Of a stretch of DNA of 64,000 nt, positions 34,453-45,800 are shown in pieces. The first letter of the stretch is position 1, and every line of letters starts with the position of its first letter. A program made the position numbers and the translations under genes. The stretch spans positions 1,527,497-1,591,496 of the forward strand of contig NC_034424.1 in NCBI RefSeq assembly GCF_002078875.1. The letters run 5' to 3'. This DNA comes from Numida meleagris (Eukaryota > Chordata > Aves > Galliformes > Numididae). The notes under the pieces are model-generated. The model did not search any database and had not been told where the DNA came from. It saw nothing but the letters and a program-made list of their open reading frames with translations.

Positions 34453-36688
34453 TTAGGAATGCTTTTGTCCAGGTGTTGGTTTTGAAGTGCTTGCTGGCTC
34501 ACTGGCTTTGCTAGCATTCCCAATTTCTCCCTTCAGGACATCTAGCAATGTCTGAGAACTCTCCAGAATCTGGGAAAGAAGGAAATAAAAACAGCTCATA
34601 TTTCTTTTATCTCAACAGTTCTTCCTGAATTCAGCTGATGTACCTTGCAGCAAGAGGGATCCTCCACCCCTTAGGGGGATACAACACCGAGAATTTAGGT
34701 GTTCCATCTCACTGCAGGGACCTCTGTGGAGGAATTTCTCTGGTTTATGCCCATTTCTGAATTAGAAATACCTTAAGCCATTGATCTGTCTTGGAACGCA
34801 AAGCAGAGGCCTTCCTGCAGCAGGTTGTGGATTGAAGTTTACTTTCTAAGAGATGCTGATACTTGGGCTTTTTGGAGCAGTATTAAAATTGTACGCAGCA
34901 GCCCCAGTGCTTTCCACTGCTAAAACTGCACGCTTCAGGTTTCTTGCTTTGATAAAGTAACCCCAAAATGACCTTAAATCAGACTAAACCTTTCTCCTTT
35001 AATTCATTTCCTTCTGTTTTTAGCATATGTTTTATATAATCTAACACTCCCACTTGCTGTGCCCTAGACAAGGCAACACCAGGCTTAGATCTATCTCACT
35101 GCCCGTCCAGCTCACCTGCTTACAGGGGACAGCTGTAACAGAACGTGGCTGTGGGGTTGCAGTCCCAAAGATCGTTTGTACTCTCCTAGGGCCTTACAGG
35201 AATCATGACATGGTCAGAGAGGTGAAGGAAGAGCCCTGCAGGAGCAGGACACGTGGGATCCTGCTGTCTTGTCCCCACAGGAGAAGGGGGGGTGGGTTTG
35301 GGTTAGTCCTGAGACTCCCCATGGGCTGGGGAAGGGCAAGGAGCACACACAAGAGACCTGAATGCCCAGGAACGGGGCTCTGTTCCTTGTTTCTGTCTGC
35401 AGGATGACTGTGTTTCCTCTGCTCACCCCTTCGGCTTTTTACCTACTGTGACTTCGTCTCCTAATTTCAATAAACACGCATTTGTTTGTAGGGTAGGGAG
35501 CTGTGACTCGTATCACAGGGAAGGTTTCTTTCCAAACCCCTGCTGTTCGTGGTGTAACTTTACAACACCACTCCTAAGCTGCTACATTTTCACACAAGTT
35601 CTCCCCAAAACCTTTGTGTCTTGGAGCAGTTCCTTAGACCACCTTCCCTTCCATACAGCATTCAGAAATGCTTTGTACGTCTTCTGGGGCTCTGTGCTCC
35701 CTGAAAAGGGCTCTGGAAACACCGCTTCTGCATCCTGGCGAATTTTACATCCCTGTGTATGTCATCACAAGGCTGTGAGGAGCTCGGGGGTGAGTGGTGC
35801 CCCGCTGGGAGCATCATCTCTGTGCTGGCTGAGTGACAGGCAGCCGGGCTGTGCTGTGTCGGGGTGCGTGCAGGCAGTGGTGGCTGGTTACATCCCAACC
35901 CCTTCTGCTTCCCAGGTTTAGCTCTGGTCCGGGTGGGTGGGAAGGATGCCACGCTTCCAGCAGTTGATCGCATTCAAAAAACAAATGGGAGAAAGGAAAA
36001 GGTAGGCAACCACCTGGAAAAAATCTTTTATTTCTTAAAAAACAGCTGCCTGGGGCTTGAAATAAGAACTGAACTCAACTGTTACCCCGTGCACAGGAAG
36101 GAGCAGTCACGGAATCACAGAATTGTTCGAGCTGGAAGGGACCTTAAAGGCCATCGGGTCCCACTCCCCGCAGGGCACAGGGGCACGCACAGCTCCAGCA
36201 GCGCTCAGGACCTTGGCTGCCTGCAGGGACGGGGCAGCACCGCCTCTCAGGGCAGCCTGTGAAACCGCCCCGAGTGTGAAGAGCTTCCTCGTTCCACCCC
36301 GTCTAACTCCCCTCGTGAGCCCGGCAACCCCATCCCCGGCGCAGTGGCAGCGCTGCCCGCCGTACCTTGCCGTAGGCCGCCTCGCTCTCGGCGATGCTCG
36401 CGTCCAGCTGGCGGCGCGCAGCCAGGTGCCGGGCCAGGCGCTCGGAGCTGCGGGCCAACCGCTCGGTGAGCGCCGCGATGCGGCCCTGCAGCCGGCCGCG
36501 CTCCGCCTCCTCCTCCCGGATCCGCCCGCTCAGCTCATCCCGCCGGGCGCGGAGCTCGGCCAGCCCTGCTCGGGACGAGCCGCCGTGTGAGCGCCGGGCG
36601 CGGCGCGGCCCCCTCCCCCCGTCCCCGCTCACCCACCCTCCAGCAGCGCGGCGTTGTATCCCTGCAGCGCTTCCCCCGCTCCGCTCAT
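34453..36688 (-). CDS. SSNA1: SSNA1, Sjogren syndrome nuclear autoantigen 1 / NA14 (3 exons, 122 aa)
   Basis: SSNA1 is a small coiled-coil protein of centrosomes, basal bodies and microtubules that self-assembles into fibrils. Exons on the minus strand: 36688-36637 (start ATG at 36688-36686), 36565-36366 and 34569-34453 (stop TAA). Lengths 52, 200 and 117 bp join as 123 codons; the human protein is 119 aa. Exon 1 encodes MSGAGEALQGYNAALLEG. Exon 2 is an almost uninterrupted helix rich in Arg, Glu and Leu and contains REEEAERGRLQ and ASIAESEAAYGK. Exon 3 begins ILESSQTLLDVLKGEIGN, matching the mammalian ILESSQTLL block. Exons 1-2 are extremely GC-rich and exon 3 is not. Intron 2 contains a CR1 piece and a copied fragment of ANAPC2. 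Head to head with ANAPC2, tail to tail with TPRN. Confidence 0.95.
35696..35938 (+). pseudogene. Duplicated fragment of ANAPC2 exon 5 plus adjacent intron, inside SSNA1 intron 2
   Basis: Closely resembles 41855-42084, which is the last 42 bp of ANAPC2 exon 5 plus the start of its intron. The exonic part still reads SLKRALETPLLHPG (intact copy [14 protein letters not shown]), but the GT splice donor is lost (GGCGAATT instead of GGTGGGTT). Long near-identical stretches include TTACATCCCAACCCCTTCTG and GGTCCGGGTGGGT. The copy has about 25 bp extra in the middle. It has no flanking exon sequence and cannot be functional. Confidence 0.8.
36110..36310 (-). repeat. CR1 LINE fragment in SSNA1 intron 2
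   Basis: Begins GGAATCACAGAATTGTTCGA then GCTGGAAGGGACCTTAAAGG, followed by a degraded CR1 3' domain in minus orientation relative to the window. Confidence 0.8.
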
Positions 36689-36850
36689 CGCGCGGCCCCA
36701 ACGCTCCGCCCCTTCCTGCGGGCGATGGAGGCGTTGGGCGCGGGGCTGTCCGCGGCATGGCGGGCCGTCAGCAACGCGCTGGTGCCGCCCGCCGCGCTGG
36801 GGCTGGTGAGCGGGGAGCGGGGCTGCGCGGGGCAACGGCGGGGGGCGGGA
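36560..36850. promoter_or_regulatory. Bidirectional CpG-island promoter of SSNA1 and ANAPC2
   Basis: Only 36 bp (36689-36724) separate the SSNA1 start codon (minus strand) from the ANAPC2 start codon (plus strand). The whole area is CpG-dense. The spacer holds a GC-box-like CCGCCCC next to CTTCCTG, whose complement CAGGAAG resembles an ETS core. No TATA box is visible. Confidence 0.8.
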
Positions 36851-39800
36851 AGGGCCAGGCCTGGCCGGGCCTCTGTGGGGCGCGGGCGCTCGGTGCGGCC
36901 CCACCCGTGGGTGCTGGTGGCCGCCGTGTGGGTGCTGGGCTGCGGGCCCTCCGTGGCTCATCGCTGCCTGCCCCGGGTGTGCGGGCTGCCGGCCGCTCCG
37001 AGGGGAGAGCGGCGGCCCCGGGCCGCGTGTAGGGAGGTCGCTCCGAAAGTGATGCCTCCTGTTTTATTCCGTGGGAACTACGACAGATGCAAAGAGACGG
37101 TGGCACAAATAGAGCAAATTCCCGGCTGTGGAACGCTGGCTTTCAGCGTGTAGTCACCACCGTTCGCTCTGCCTTTTCACCGGCGATGAACAAGAGCTGC
37201 ACGGTGCCCTCGTAACCGGCTGCACGAGTGGAAGTGACCGCTGTCACTGTCACCGCTGCTGAAATGCACTGCCCGCCCCTCGCTTGCTGGCATCCGCTGC
37301 TGGCTCTCTGTAAGCGCTCAGCAAGTGTCGATGAATGTCAGCAGGTGCCCTTTTTTCCACGTAGAGGAATTCAGGTCCATCCTTCGCTCCATACACGCCT
37401 TCGTGTCAGACACCATTCTTTCAGACTGCCCCTCTGCTGCCGTATGTCTCACGGCAACAAACTGTAACAGAATATTGATGGGAAGGTTCAGCCTCTGCTG
37501 CCATCCCAGTCACATCTGCCTCTGACATCATGGGCCAACACAATAAAATAGGAGGCATTACTTTTGGAGCAGCTCTCATAAAATATACACCATAGTTAAT
37601 GTATACAAGCAACAAAACTGTTTTTCATCCAATAGCATTGGGTTTGTGGGATGGGCAGAGCCCACACGCCATTGCTCTGCAGGCTGAGGGTCTCCCCTGG
37701 CACATGTCTGNNNNNNNNNNNNNNNNNNNNNNNNNNNNNNNNNNNNNNNNNNNNNNNNNNNNNNNNNNNNNNNNNNNNNNNNNNNNNNNNNNNNNNNNNN
37801 NNNNNNNNNNNNNNNNNNNNNNNNNNNNNNNNNNNNNNNNNNNNNNNNNNNNNNNNNNNNNNNNNNNNNNNNNNNNNNNNNNNNNNNNNNNNNNNNNNNN
37901 NNNNNNNNNNNNNNNNNNNNNNNNNNNNNNNNNNNNNNNNNNNNNNNNNNNNNNNNNNNNNNNNNNNNNNNNNNNNNNNNNNNNNNNNNNNNNNNNNNNN
38001 NNNNNNNNNNNNNNNNNNNNNNNNNNNNNNNNNNNNNNNNNNNNNNNNNNNNNNNNNNNNNNNNNNNNNNNNNNNNNNNNNNNNNNNNNNNNNNNNNNNN
38101 NNNNNNNNNNNNNNNNNNNNNNNNNNNNNNNNNNNNNNNNNNNNNNNNNNNTCACAGAACCATAGAATGGTTGGGTTGGAGTAGTCCTTACAGCCCACCC
38201 ACCCTTGCTGTGGGCTGGCTGTGCCCCACCAGATGAGGCTGCCCAGGGCCCCATCCAGGGATGGAGGGATGGGATGTGAAGAAGTGGCTGTGTACTCAAC
38301 GTGTTGTCCCCTCTGCTCCCCAGGCAGCAGCGCGGTGTGACCCCGTGGGCCCGCTGCAGGATGCCGAGCTGCGGGCCGCCCTGGAGGTGCTGCGCTGTTA
38401 CGGGCTGCACACGGCGGTGGAGGAGTGGTTCCTGGAGGTGCTGCAGACAGACCTGCAGGCCCACATCGCTCCCGAGTTCTGGAACTGCGTCGGCCAGTAT
38501 GAGAACACGGCGGAGGAGCAGCGGTGCTCCGCGCTCCTTCTGGACGCCTTCTGTCTTCTCAAGTGCCGCCTGGAGCCCTACCTGAGCAGCATGGAGCTCC
38601 TGGAGGGCTGGACCAAGGCGGGCCTGCTCCTGGGGACGGGCGCTCAGACGCTGCGGGAGAAGGTCTACACCATGTTCAAAGCCATCCTTTTCTTCTCCAC
38701 CACCAAGCCCTTCCAGGAGATGATCCAGCAGTTCTACAGCCGCACCTTCCGGATATACATGCGGCAGTGGAAGAAGGGAGAAGAAGGAATGAACGAGAGC
38801 GAGAGCAGCATGAGCGAGGCCGAGCAGGAGAGTGACACGGAGGAGAGCGGAGCAGAGAGCGCGGCGTGCGCGGGCTGCGGCAGCAGGAGGAAGCAGTGCT
38901 GGTGCCCCACGGCCATGGAGCGGTTTCGGCAGCTCAATGACATTCTGTACGTATGGCACGGGGCTGTCAGCAAGCTGTCCTGCGAGGGCAGCAGCCCCGG
39001 GTTTCTTCATGGCTGAGAACTGGAGGAGTTGTGCGTGGGGTTAGCAAGTTGTATCCTGGGTAGGGGTTCTGGGTCGGGATCTTCTCACGTGGTTTTCTGC
39101 AGCTGCTTGCTGGCTGCACTGGGGTGGTCCTTGGACAGAAGTGCCTCTCACTGGAGATGCGAACGTCGTCTGAAGGCCTTCTGTGCCAAAGAAGGAAACT
39201 TCTCTAAATGAAAAAGCTTTGGGTAGCTAGGAAATAATGTTTCTGAATAAGATGGGATAGCAGTAGTGTCTTGTAGAGGGGGACAGACTCTTTAGCAGCG
39301 TCTGTTGTGATAGCACAAGGGGAAATGGTTTCCACCTTAGAGAGGGGAGATTTAGACTGGATGTAAGAGAAGGTTTTTTACAATAAGGCGTTGAAGCACT
39401 GGCACAGGTTGCCCTGAGGGCTGGTGTTGCCCCATCCCTGCAGACAGACAAGGTCAGGGGATGGGCTCTGAGCACTGATGGAGCTGGGGGTGTCCCTGTG
39501 CACTGCAGGGAGTGGGAGCAGATGGCCTTTAAAGGTCCCTTCCAAATCAAACAATTCTGTGATTCTATAATCCTATGGCAATGTTTCTGAAGGAGATGGG
39601 ATAGCAGTCGTGTGATGTATTATGTATGTCGTGCATCGCTGCTGGCCATCAGAGTGTTTAAATTAAGAGCTATGCCTGCACCTGTGCACCACCCAGGGTG
39701 GCAGGTGCGCTCTGTCAGCATTGTTAGTTCGGTTTTCTCTGTGTGCTTGTGCTGCTGCTCGCTCTCACTCAGGTCCCTGTGTCCGCAGCCGCCGGCTGAA

Positions 39801-42800
39801 TTTGCTGGAGAGAGTGAGCGCTGACGCTGTCACAACCATCCTGCACAGGATGATCAAGGAGAGGATGGAGCGGCGCTGCCGGGGTGAATACGAGCACTCC
39901 TTCCTGAATGAGTTCCAGGAGGTAAGGAAGGCACGTGGGCACGCGGGGCCTCGCTTTGGAGGTGTGGAGCTGCTCCCGGTGCTAAATTCCCAATTCCACC
40001 TGAATTCCTCGGTCTTGGGCTGTGACTTCCACTGCTTCTGGCAGAAAAGGAGTGGTTAAAACATTTTGGTTTAATGCTAGAGGAGGGGATCTGCTCTGCC
40101 CTGCGCACAGCAGGCCGTTGTGTTTCACCTGGTGGTGTCCCTGTTAATGAAGCAATTTCTGTGGTTCTGTTCTACAAACGATGTGAAGGCAGCGTGCCAT
40201 GCAGCCTGCAGCCGGCCCTCCCTGCGTGTCGGTGGCCCATGTCTTGGTTTGCTGCCGTAAATCACCAGCCTCCCTTTACAATAGGAATTGACGCCGGCAG
40301 GTGGTGTTCTTGCCCTGAGTCCTTCCCTGCGCCTCCTCAGTTCTTTCGCTGCTGCCTTGCACCGAGTTCGTGTTGAGCTCTTTGTTCTGCACGACCTTAA
40401 AGCTCCTCTCAAGGTTATGGCTGCTCAGGGACACGGGCTGTGCCCCACGCACTCGCTCCGCGCTCTTTGTTCCTTGGTGCGTGGCCTTACGTCGGCCCGC
40501 GCTGACGAACAACGCATGAGGTCAGGTTGCCATGCGAACCAGGCAGCTCCGTGCGGTTGTCCTGGTTTCCTCGCTGTGTGCCACGCTGGGCGCTTTTGTT
40601 GTCTGCAAACATTGGCCGTGATTTGGTGTTTGCTTCCCTTCGGTTGCTGTGCAGCGCTTTCTTCTCTGGCCCTGCTGCAAAGGGCGCTCAGAGTCAAACT
40701 CCTGGGGAAAATGGTTTGATGAAGGTGTTCCTCACCACCGGGGTGCTTTGCATCGGTGACCGCCCTTTCCTTTTGTTCTTTAGGAGAACGCTTTTCAACT
40801 TTTCCACTTGTGCCCAGAACTGGTGCTTGGGTGCTCTGTGCTGCAGCAGGTTCTTCTGCCTTGTAGTTCTATGGGCAGAACTCGTGCACTCCTCCAGTCC
40901 TTGGTCAAGCAGACAACCAAGCATTAACATCAGCACACAACACCCGAACTGAGCGTTTTTCAGGCTTCCCAAACCTGGTTATAAAAAAATAATAACACCT
41001 AATAACCATTAATACTCAAGTACTGCCTCAAGTAGTGTTTAGCATTTGCCACCTAAAGGAGAAAATAAAACCTCTTGCTCTGAATATCTGGATGTAGTAG
41101 TTGAGTACACGTGAATTATGACAAGTAGTCATTTATCTGTAGAAAATTAAATCTCCAGTGTATAAAATGAACCTCCTGATGCTCTTTGATCAGGTTGTAG
41201 GATATTATTATGCAGCGGTACTCGGGGTCTTGTCTCAGTGCCTGTGTTTGGTGGGTAGGACTGGGAGTGTTTGGGGATGGCTTGACTGAAGTTCTGGGCT
41301 GAGGGTGCTGAGATGGGCACTGTGCTCCTGTTCCCATAAAGAGAACAGTTCTGCAAGTGTAGATGAAAAGGAACTGTAGAATTCTGCAGGATGGAATATT
41401 GTGCTGCACGGAGGTGTCCTCCATCCATGTGCTCTCCCTCTGCTGTTGCAGTGGATCGAGAAGGTGCTTGGCTGGCTCAGCAGAGTGTTTCTGCAGGATG
41501 GCCCCTTGGCTCGCCCCTCTCCAGAAGCCAGCAGCGCCCTGAAGCGCTGGCGGTGCCACGTCCAGAGATTCTTCTACCGCATCTATGCCAGCATGCTGAT
41601 CGAAGAGCTGTTCAGCATCATTCGAGGTCGGTGTGAGCCACGCGTTCACTGTGTGTTCCTTCACCACTGGGTTTGGATTGAGTGGTAGATCTGTGCTCAC
41701 CATCCCCTCGCCTCCTGGTGCCACGCTGTCTCCCCGTGGAGCGTGGCACTGCTTCTAACCGCTGCTTGATCTGTAGATTTCCCAGAATCAAAGCCTGCTG
41801 TGGAGGACCTCAAGTTTTGCCTGGAAAGAACAAACCTGAGGCAGCAGCTGCTCAGCTCCCTGAAAAGTGCTCTGGAAATACGACTTCTGCATCCCGGTGG
41901 GTTTTACATCCCCGTGCATGTCATCATGGCACTGTGAGGAGCTTGGTTGTGAGTGTTCACTGGGCGAGAGGCAGCCGGGCTGTGCACTCCGTGTGCTGTG
42001 TGTGTTGGAGCATGCATGGGCAGCGGCAGCTGGTTACATCCCAACCCCTTCTGCTTCCCAAGTTTAGCTTTGGTCCGGGTGGGTTGAGAGGCCAAGTTGC
42101 TTTATGATAGTATCTGAGCCTGTATTTGTGGTTGGAGCTGGTTTCTCAGCCATAAAGATCTGTTCTCTCTACGTGGATGGGCCAATAGGGCAGCAAGCCC
42201 TTCGCCTCCAACTCCATAGCTCTAACAGAACCTTTCTTGCGTCCAAATCCATGCTCTGGAACTCTGAGCTGCTCCCCTACCCCTCTCGTAGGTGTCAACA
42301 CATCCGACATCATCACTTTGTATATCTCGGCCATCAAGGCCCTGCGGGAGCTGGACCCCTCCATGGTTATCCTGGAGGTCGCCTGTGAGCCCATCAGGAA
42401 GTACCTAAGGTAAGAGGCTCGCAGGGCAGCCCTGTGCTCCCCCTTCCCTCCATTGGCTCTGTTTCTCCCCTTTTGGCAGGACACGGGAGGACACGGTGCG
42501 GCAGATCGTGGCCGGTCTCACGGGGGATGCTGAGGGCTCCGGTGATCTTGCAAATGAGCTCTCGAAAGCTGACCCTGTGACACTGGAGAACGGCCAGGAG
42601 AGTGATGATGACATCTCAGAACCAGGGGACTGGGTCCCTGACCCGGTTGATGCGGATCCAGGTTAATTAAGAGCAGGCATCTAGGCAGCCCGCTGTCTCC
42701 CCACGGCTGGCTGTAGTCTTGAGTCACTCGTTTGGTTATGTCAATCTGGGCTGGGGCTTTGTTCATCTCACGCTGCCCTCTGCTGCATTTCAATAGGGAA

Positions 42801-45800
42801 ATCAAGTTCCAAGCGCCGGTCCTCAGACATCATCAGCCTGCTGGTGAGCATCTATGGCAGCAAGGACCTGTTCATCAACGAGTACCGCACGCTGCTGGCT
42901 GACCGGCTGCTGCATCAGTTCAACTACAGCGCCGAGAGGTGAGACCCAGCTGCCCTGCCCCGGGGCTTCCCAAGTGAAATCACCTTGCAGAGCTCTGCTT
43001 CAGACTTGGGCCTACAAAATGCCACTTCTGGAGCCATCTTCTCTGCCACTGTGAGTGACATCTAGAAGTTCAGGTCCCACTGGCTGCCTGCTGCTGTCTT
43101 GCCCTTGGCTTGCACTACTAGGGTAGCACATAGGGAAGTGGAAGCACAGACACCCTGAGCTCCATCTCCTATTTTCTAGCAGCCCTGACAACCTGCAGGG
43201 GCTGCTTAGGGTCAGCAGAAGGTGTCAAAGTACAAAAAAGGGATGAACCATCAAGAAACCCCAGCTGCAACCCGGCTTTGCCTCTTGGAACCCATGTGTG
43301 ATCCTTTGCTTCTCTCACCAGGGAAATCCGCAACGTGGAGCTGCTCAAGCTGCGGTTCGGCGAAGCTCAGATGCACTATTGTGAAGTCATGTTAAAAGTA
43401 ATTGACGTTTTGCTGTTGTTATTATTTGCTTTTTGCTTTTTTAAATTCAAGTTCTGGGTGCTCGCGCTCATTGGTGAAGAAAGACTTAGTGACCACAAAG
43501 GGTCTGTTAGGGAGATGGGGTTACGAGAATCCCGGTGAGGGGGCTGACTTGTGATAGGCAGAAGTGCACTGGGGATGTCTGTTCTTCAAGCCCAATGCGT
43601 TGGGTTGTTGGCTGGGGGTGGCTGCTGCAGAGCCAGTGCCTCCCCTGCCCTTCCTGCAGTGCACTGCTCTGGATGTTGGAGGGCTCTTATCGTCCTCTGC
43701 CTTCTCCAGGACATGGCTGACTCACGGCGCATTAACGCCAACATTCGTGATGAGGAAGAAAAGCTCCCGGAGGAGGAGAGGCCCCCGTTCAGCCTTGTGG
43801 CTGTTATCCTGTCAAGTGAGTTCTGGCCACCACTGAAGGAGGAGAAGCTGGAGCTTCCAGAGCAGGTCAAGGAAGCCATGGAAGCCTATTCCAAGAAGTA
43901 TGAGAAATTGAAGGTGAGGATTCCTTAACCTTCCATAAGAGTCTTGTGTTGCTAGCTCCTCTGTGTAGCGTGATTTTGCATGGTCCTTCCAAAGTCCCTG
44001 TAACGTCCCTGACAGCGTAGCTGCTGCTACACCTGCAGTGTTACAGTGCAATCCCAAAGCCCTCCAGCTTTGAAAGTGGATTAGAAGCTACACCAGCTTA
44101 GCTATTGCCAGAAGAATGAATTACAGAATCATGATAGTTGGGAAAGACCACGAAGATCACCATGTCCAACCATCAGCCCATCCCACCATGCCCACTGACC
44201 ATGTCCCCAAGTGCCACATCACGGAGCACCTCCAGGGACGGTGACTGCACCACCTCCCTGTGCAGCCTGTGCCAGTGCACCAACACTCTTCTAGAGAAGA
44301 AATTTCTCCTAATATCCAACCTGAACCTCTCCAGGTGCAGCTTAAGGCCATCACCTCTTTATTGTTTCTCTCTTTATGGTGCCTGGATAGTAGTGGTCAC
44401 AGTCAAGCAAGAGAGTTTTCTAAAATGTACCAGTGTTAATTATGTGGATACTGCAGTTCTTAGGCACCTAAGTCTGGTCTAAACTTGCTGGCTTTAGTGC
44501 TGTAGTGGCAAGAGTGACATCCTGTCCATGTTGGGCCCCTTTTCCTCAGTACTCTGTTACTCTTCTGTTTGTTCTCTTGAGAAGAGGTTTTCAGGCAGGA
44601 GAGGGATGTTGGTGTTGGGCAAGGGTTGGGCAACAACTTATGTCAAGGGTGTTTCCTTTTGAGGGAGCGGGGAATGGATAATGGTGGGACAGAGATTCAT
44701 GTGGTGGGAGCAGCCTTTGTCTTTGTTGGAGGTGAATAGAGTTCAGCCAGCCAGCTTCAGTAGCAAGAGAGGGGCTGGAAGATTTGCCGCTTCCCCCTCT
44801 TCCAGGCCATGAGGACCCTGAACTGGAAGTACCACCTGGGGCTGGTGAGCTTGGACGTGGAGCTGGCCGACCGCACGCTCTCCTTGTCCGTCTCCCCCGT
44901 GCATGCCGCCATCATCCTGCACTTCCAGACCAAGAGTGAGTGAGGTGGTGTGTCACACAGAGGTGGGCGGAAGGGCCACGTTACCATAGGGCCCGAGAGA
45001 TCTGTCAAGGGGGGCAGGACCTGCCTGGAGCTTGGATCTACGGCAGCTGGAGGCAGAGCTGCAGCTCTTCAAGGAGACAGCGCGCAGAAAAGCCACAGCT
45101 CAGCACCCGGTGCCTGCAGGCAGGCCCTGCACGTGGCTGCCCGGCCCTGGGCTGCCTTCCTCTCCTCTTGTTAAACCCTGGCACCCGGGGTGGGCAGGTG
45201 TCCTGCACCCCTCCCCGATACCCGCGCTCTCTGCAGGTACATGGACGCTGGCGGAGCTGAGCGAGGTGCTCAAGGTGCCCGTGACGTCGCTGAAGCGTAA
45301 GATGACGCTGTGGCTGCAGCAGGGAGTGCTGCGCGAGGAACCGCCGGGCACCTTCACCGTGATCGAGGAGGAGCAGAAGGACCAGGGGGAGAAGGTCGTG
45401 CTGATAGACAGCGATGAGGAGGGGGACTCCGCCATGGCCTCGCAGGCTGACCAGAAAGAGGAAGAGCTGCAGGTGTGTCTGGGTGCCCGCGGAGCGGGTG
45501 GGACAGCGCAGACATCCAGTGCTTGTGGTTTGGGGGGATGGATTTGATTTGCCCTTTGGATTTGCATTTTCTCCTCAAGTCCGGCTTGAGGGGTTTTTGA
45601 AGTGGATTGATGATCCACGTAACTGACGGTGATGCGGGTCTTGGATGGCAGCCTTTGCTCCAGAAATGTGCCCCTGCAACTCTTTGGGCATTTGTAAATG
45701 TGTGGGTTCAGTTTAAAAAAAGAGTAGCGGTCTGAGACTTGATTTCATATTTGAAAATAGGCCTAAGTTGGATTCACCCAGTGTTTTTCAGCTTAGAGCC

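Noticed and set aside
36027..36032. Reverse-strand AATAAA as the SSNA1 poly(A) signal
   Set aside because: It lies inside intron 2, since the conserved last exon is further downstream at 34569-34453. It could at most be an alternative early end.
36303..36758. SSNA1 read as one unspliced minus-strand frame of 151 codons
   Set aside because: Its N-terminal and C-terminal parts are intron read-through. The three-exon model restores the conserved start and end and a 122-residue protein.
37596..39010. Open frames crossing the 37711-38151 gap
   Set aside because: They are open only because Ns contain no stop codons. The real coding exon nearby starts at 38324 on the plus strand.
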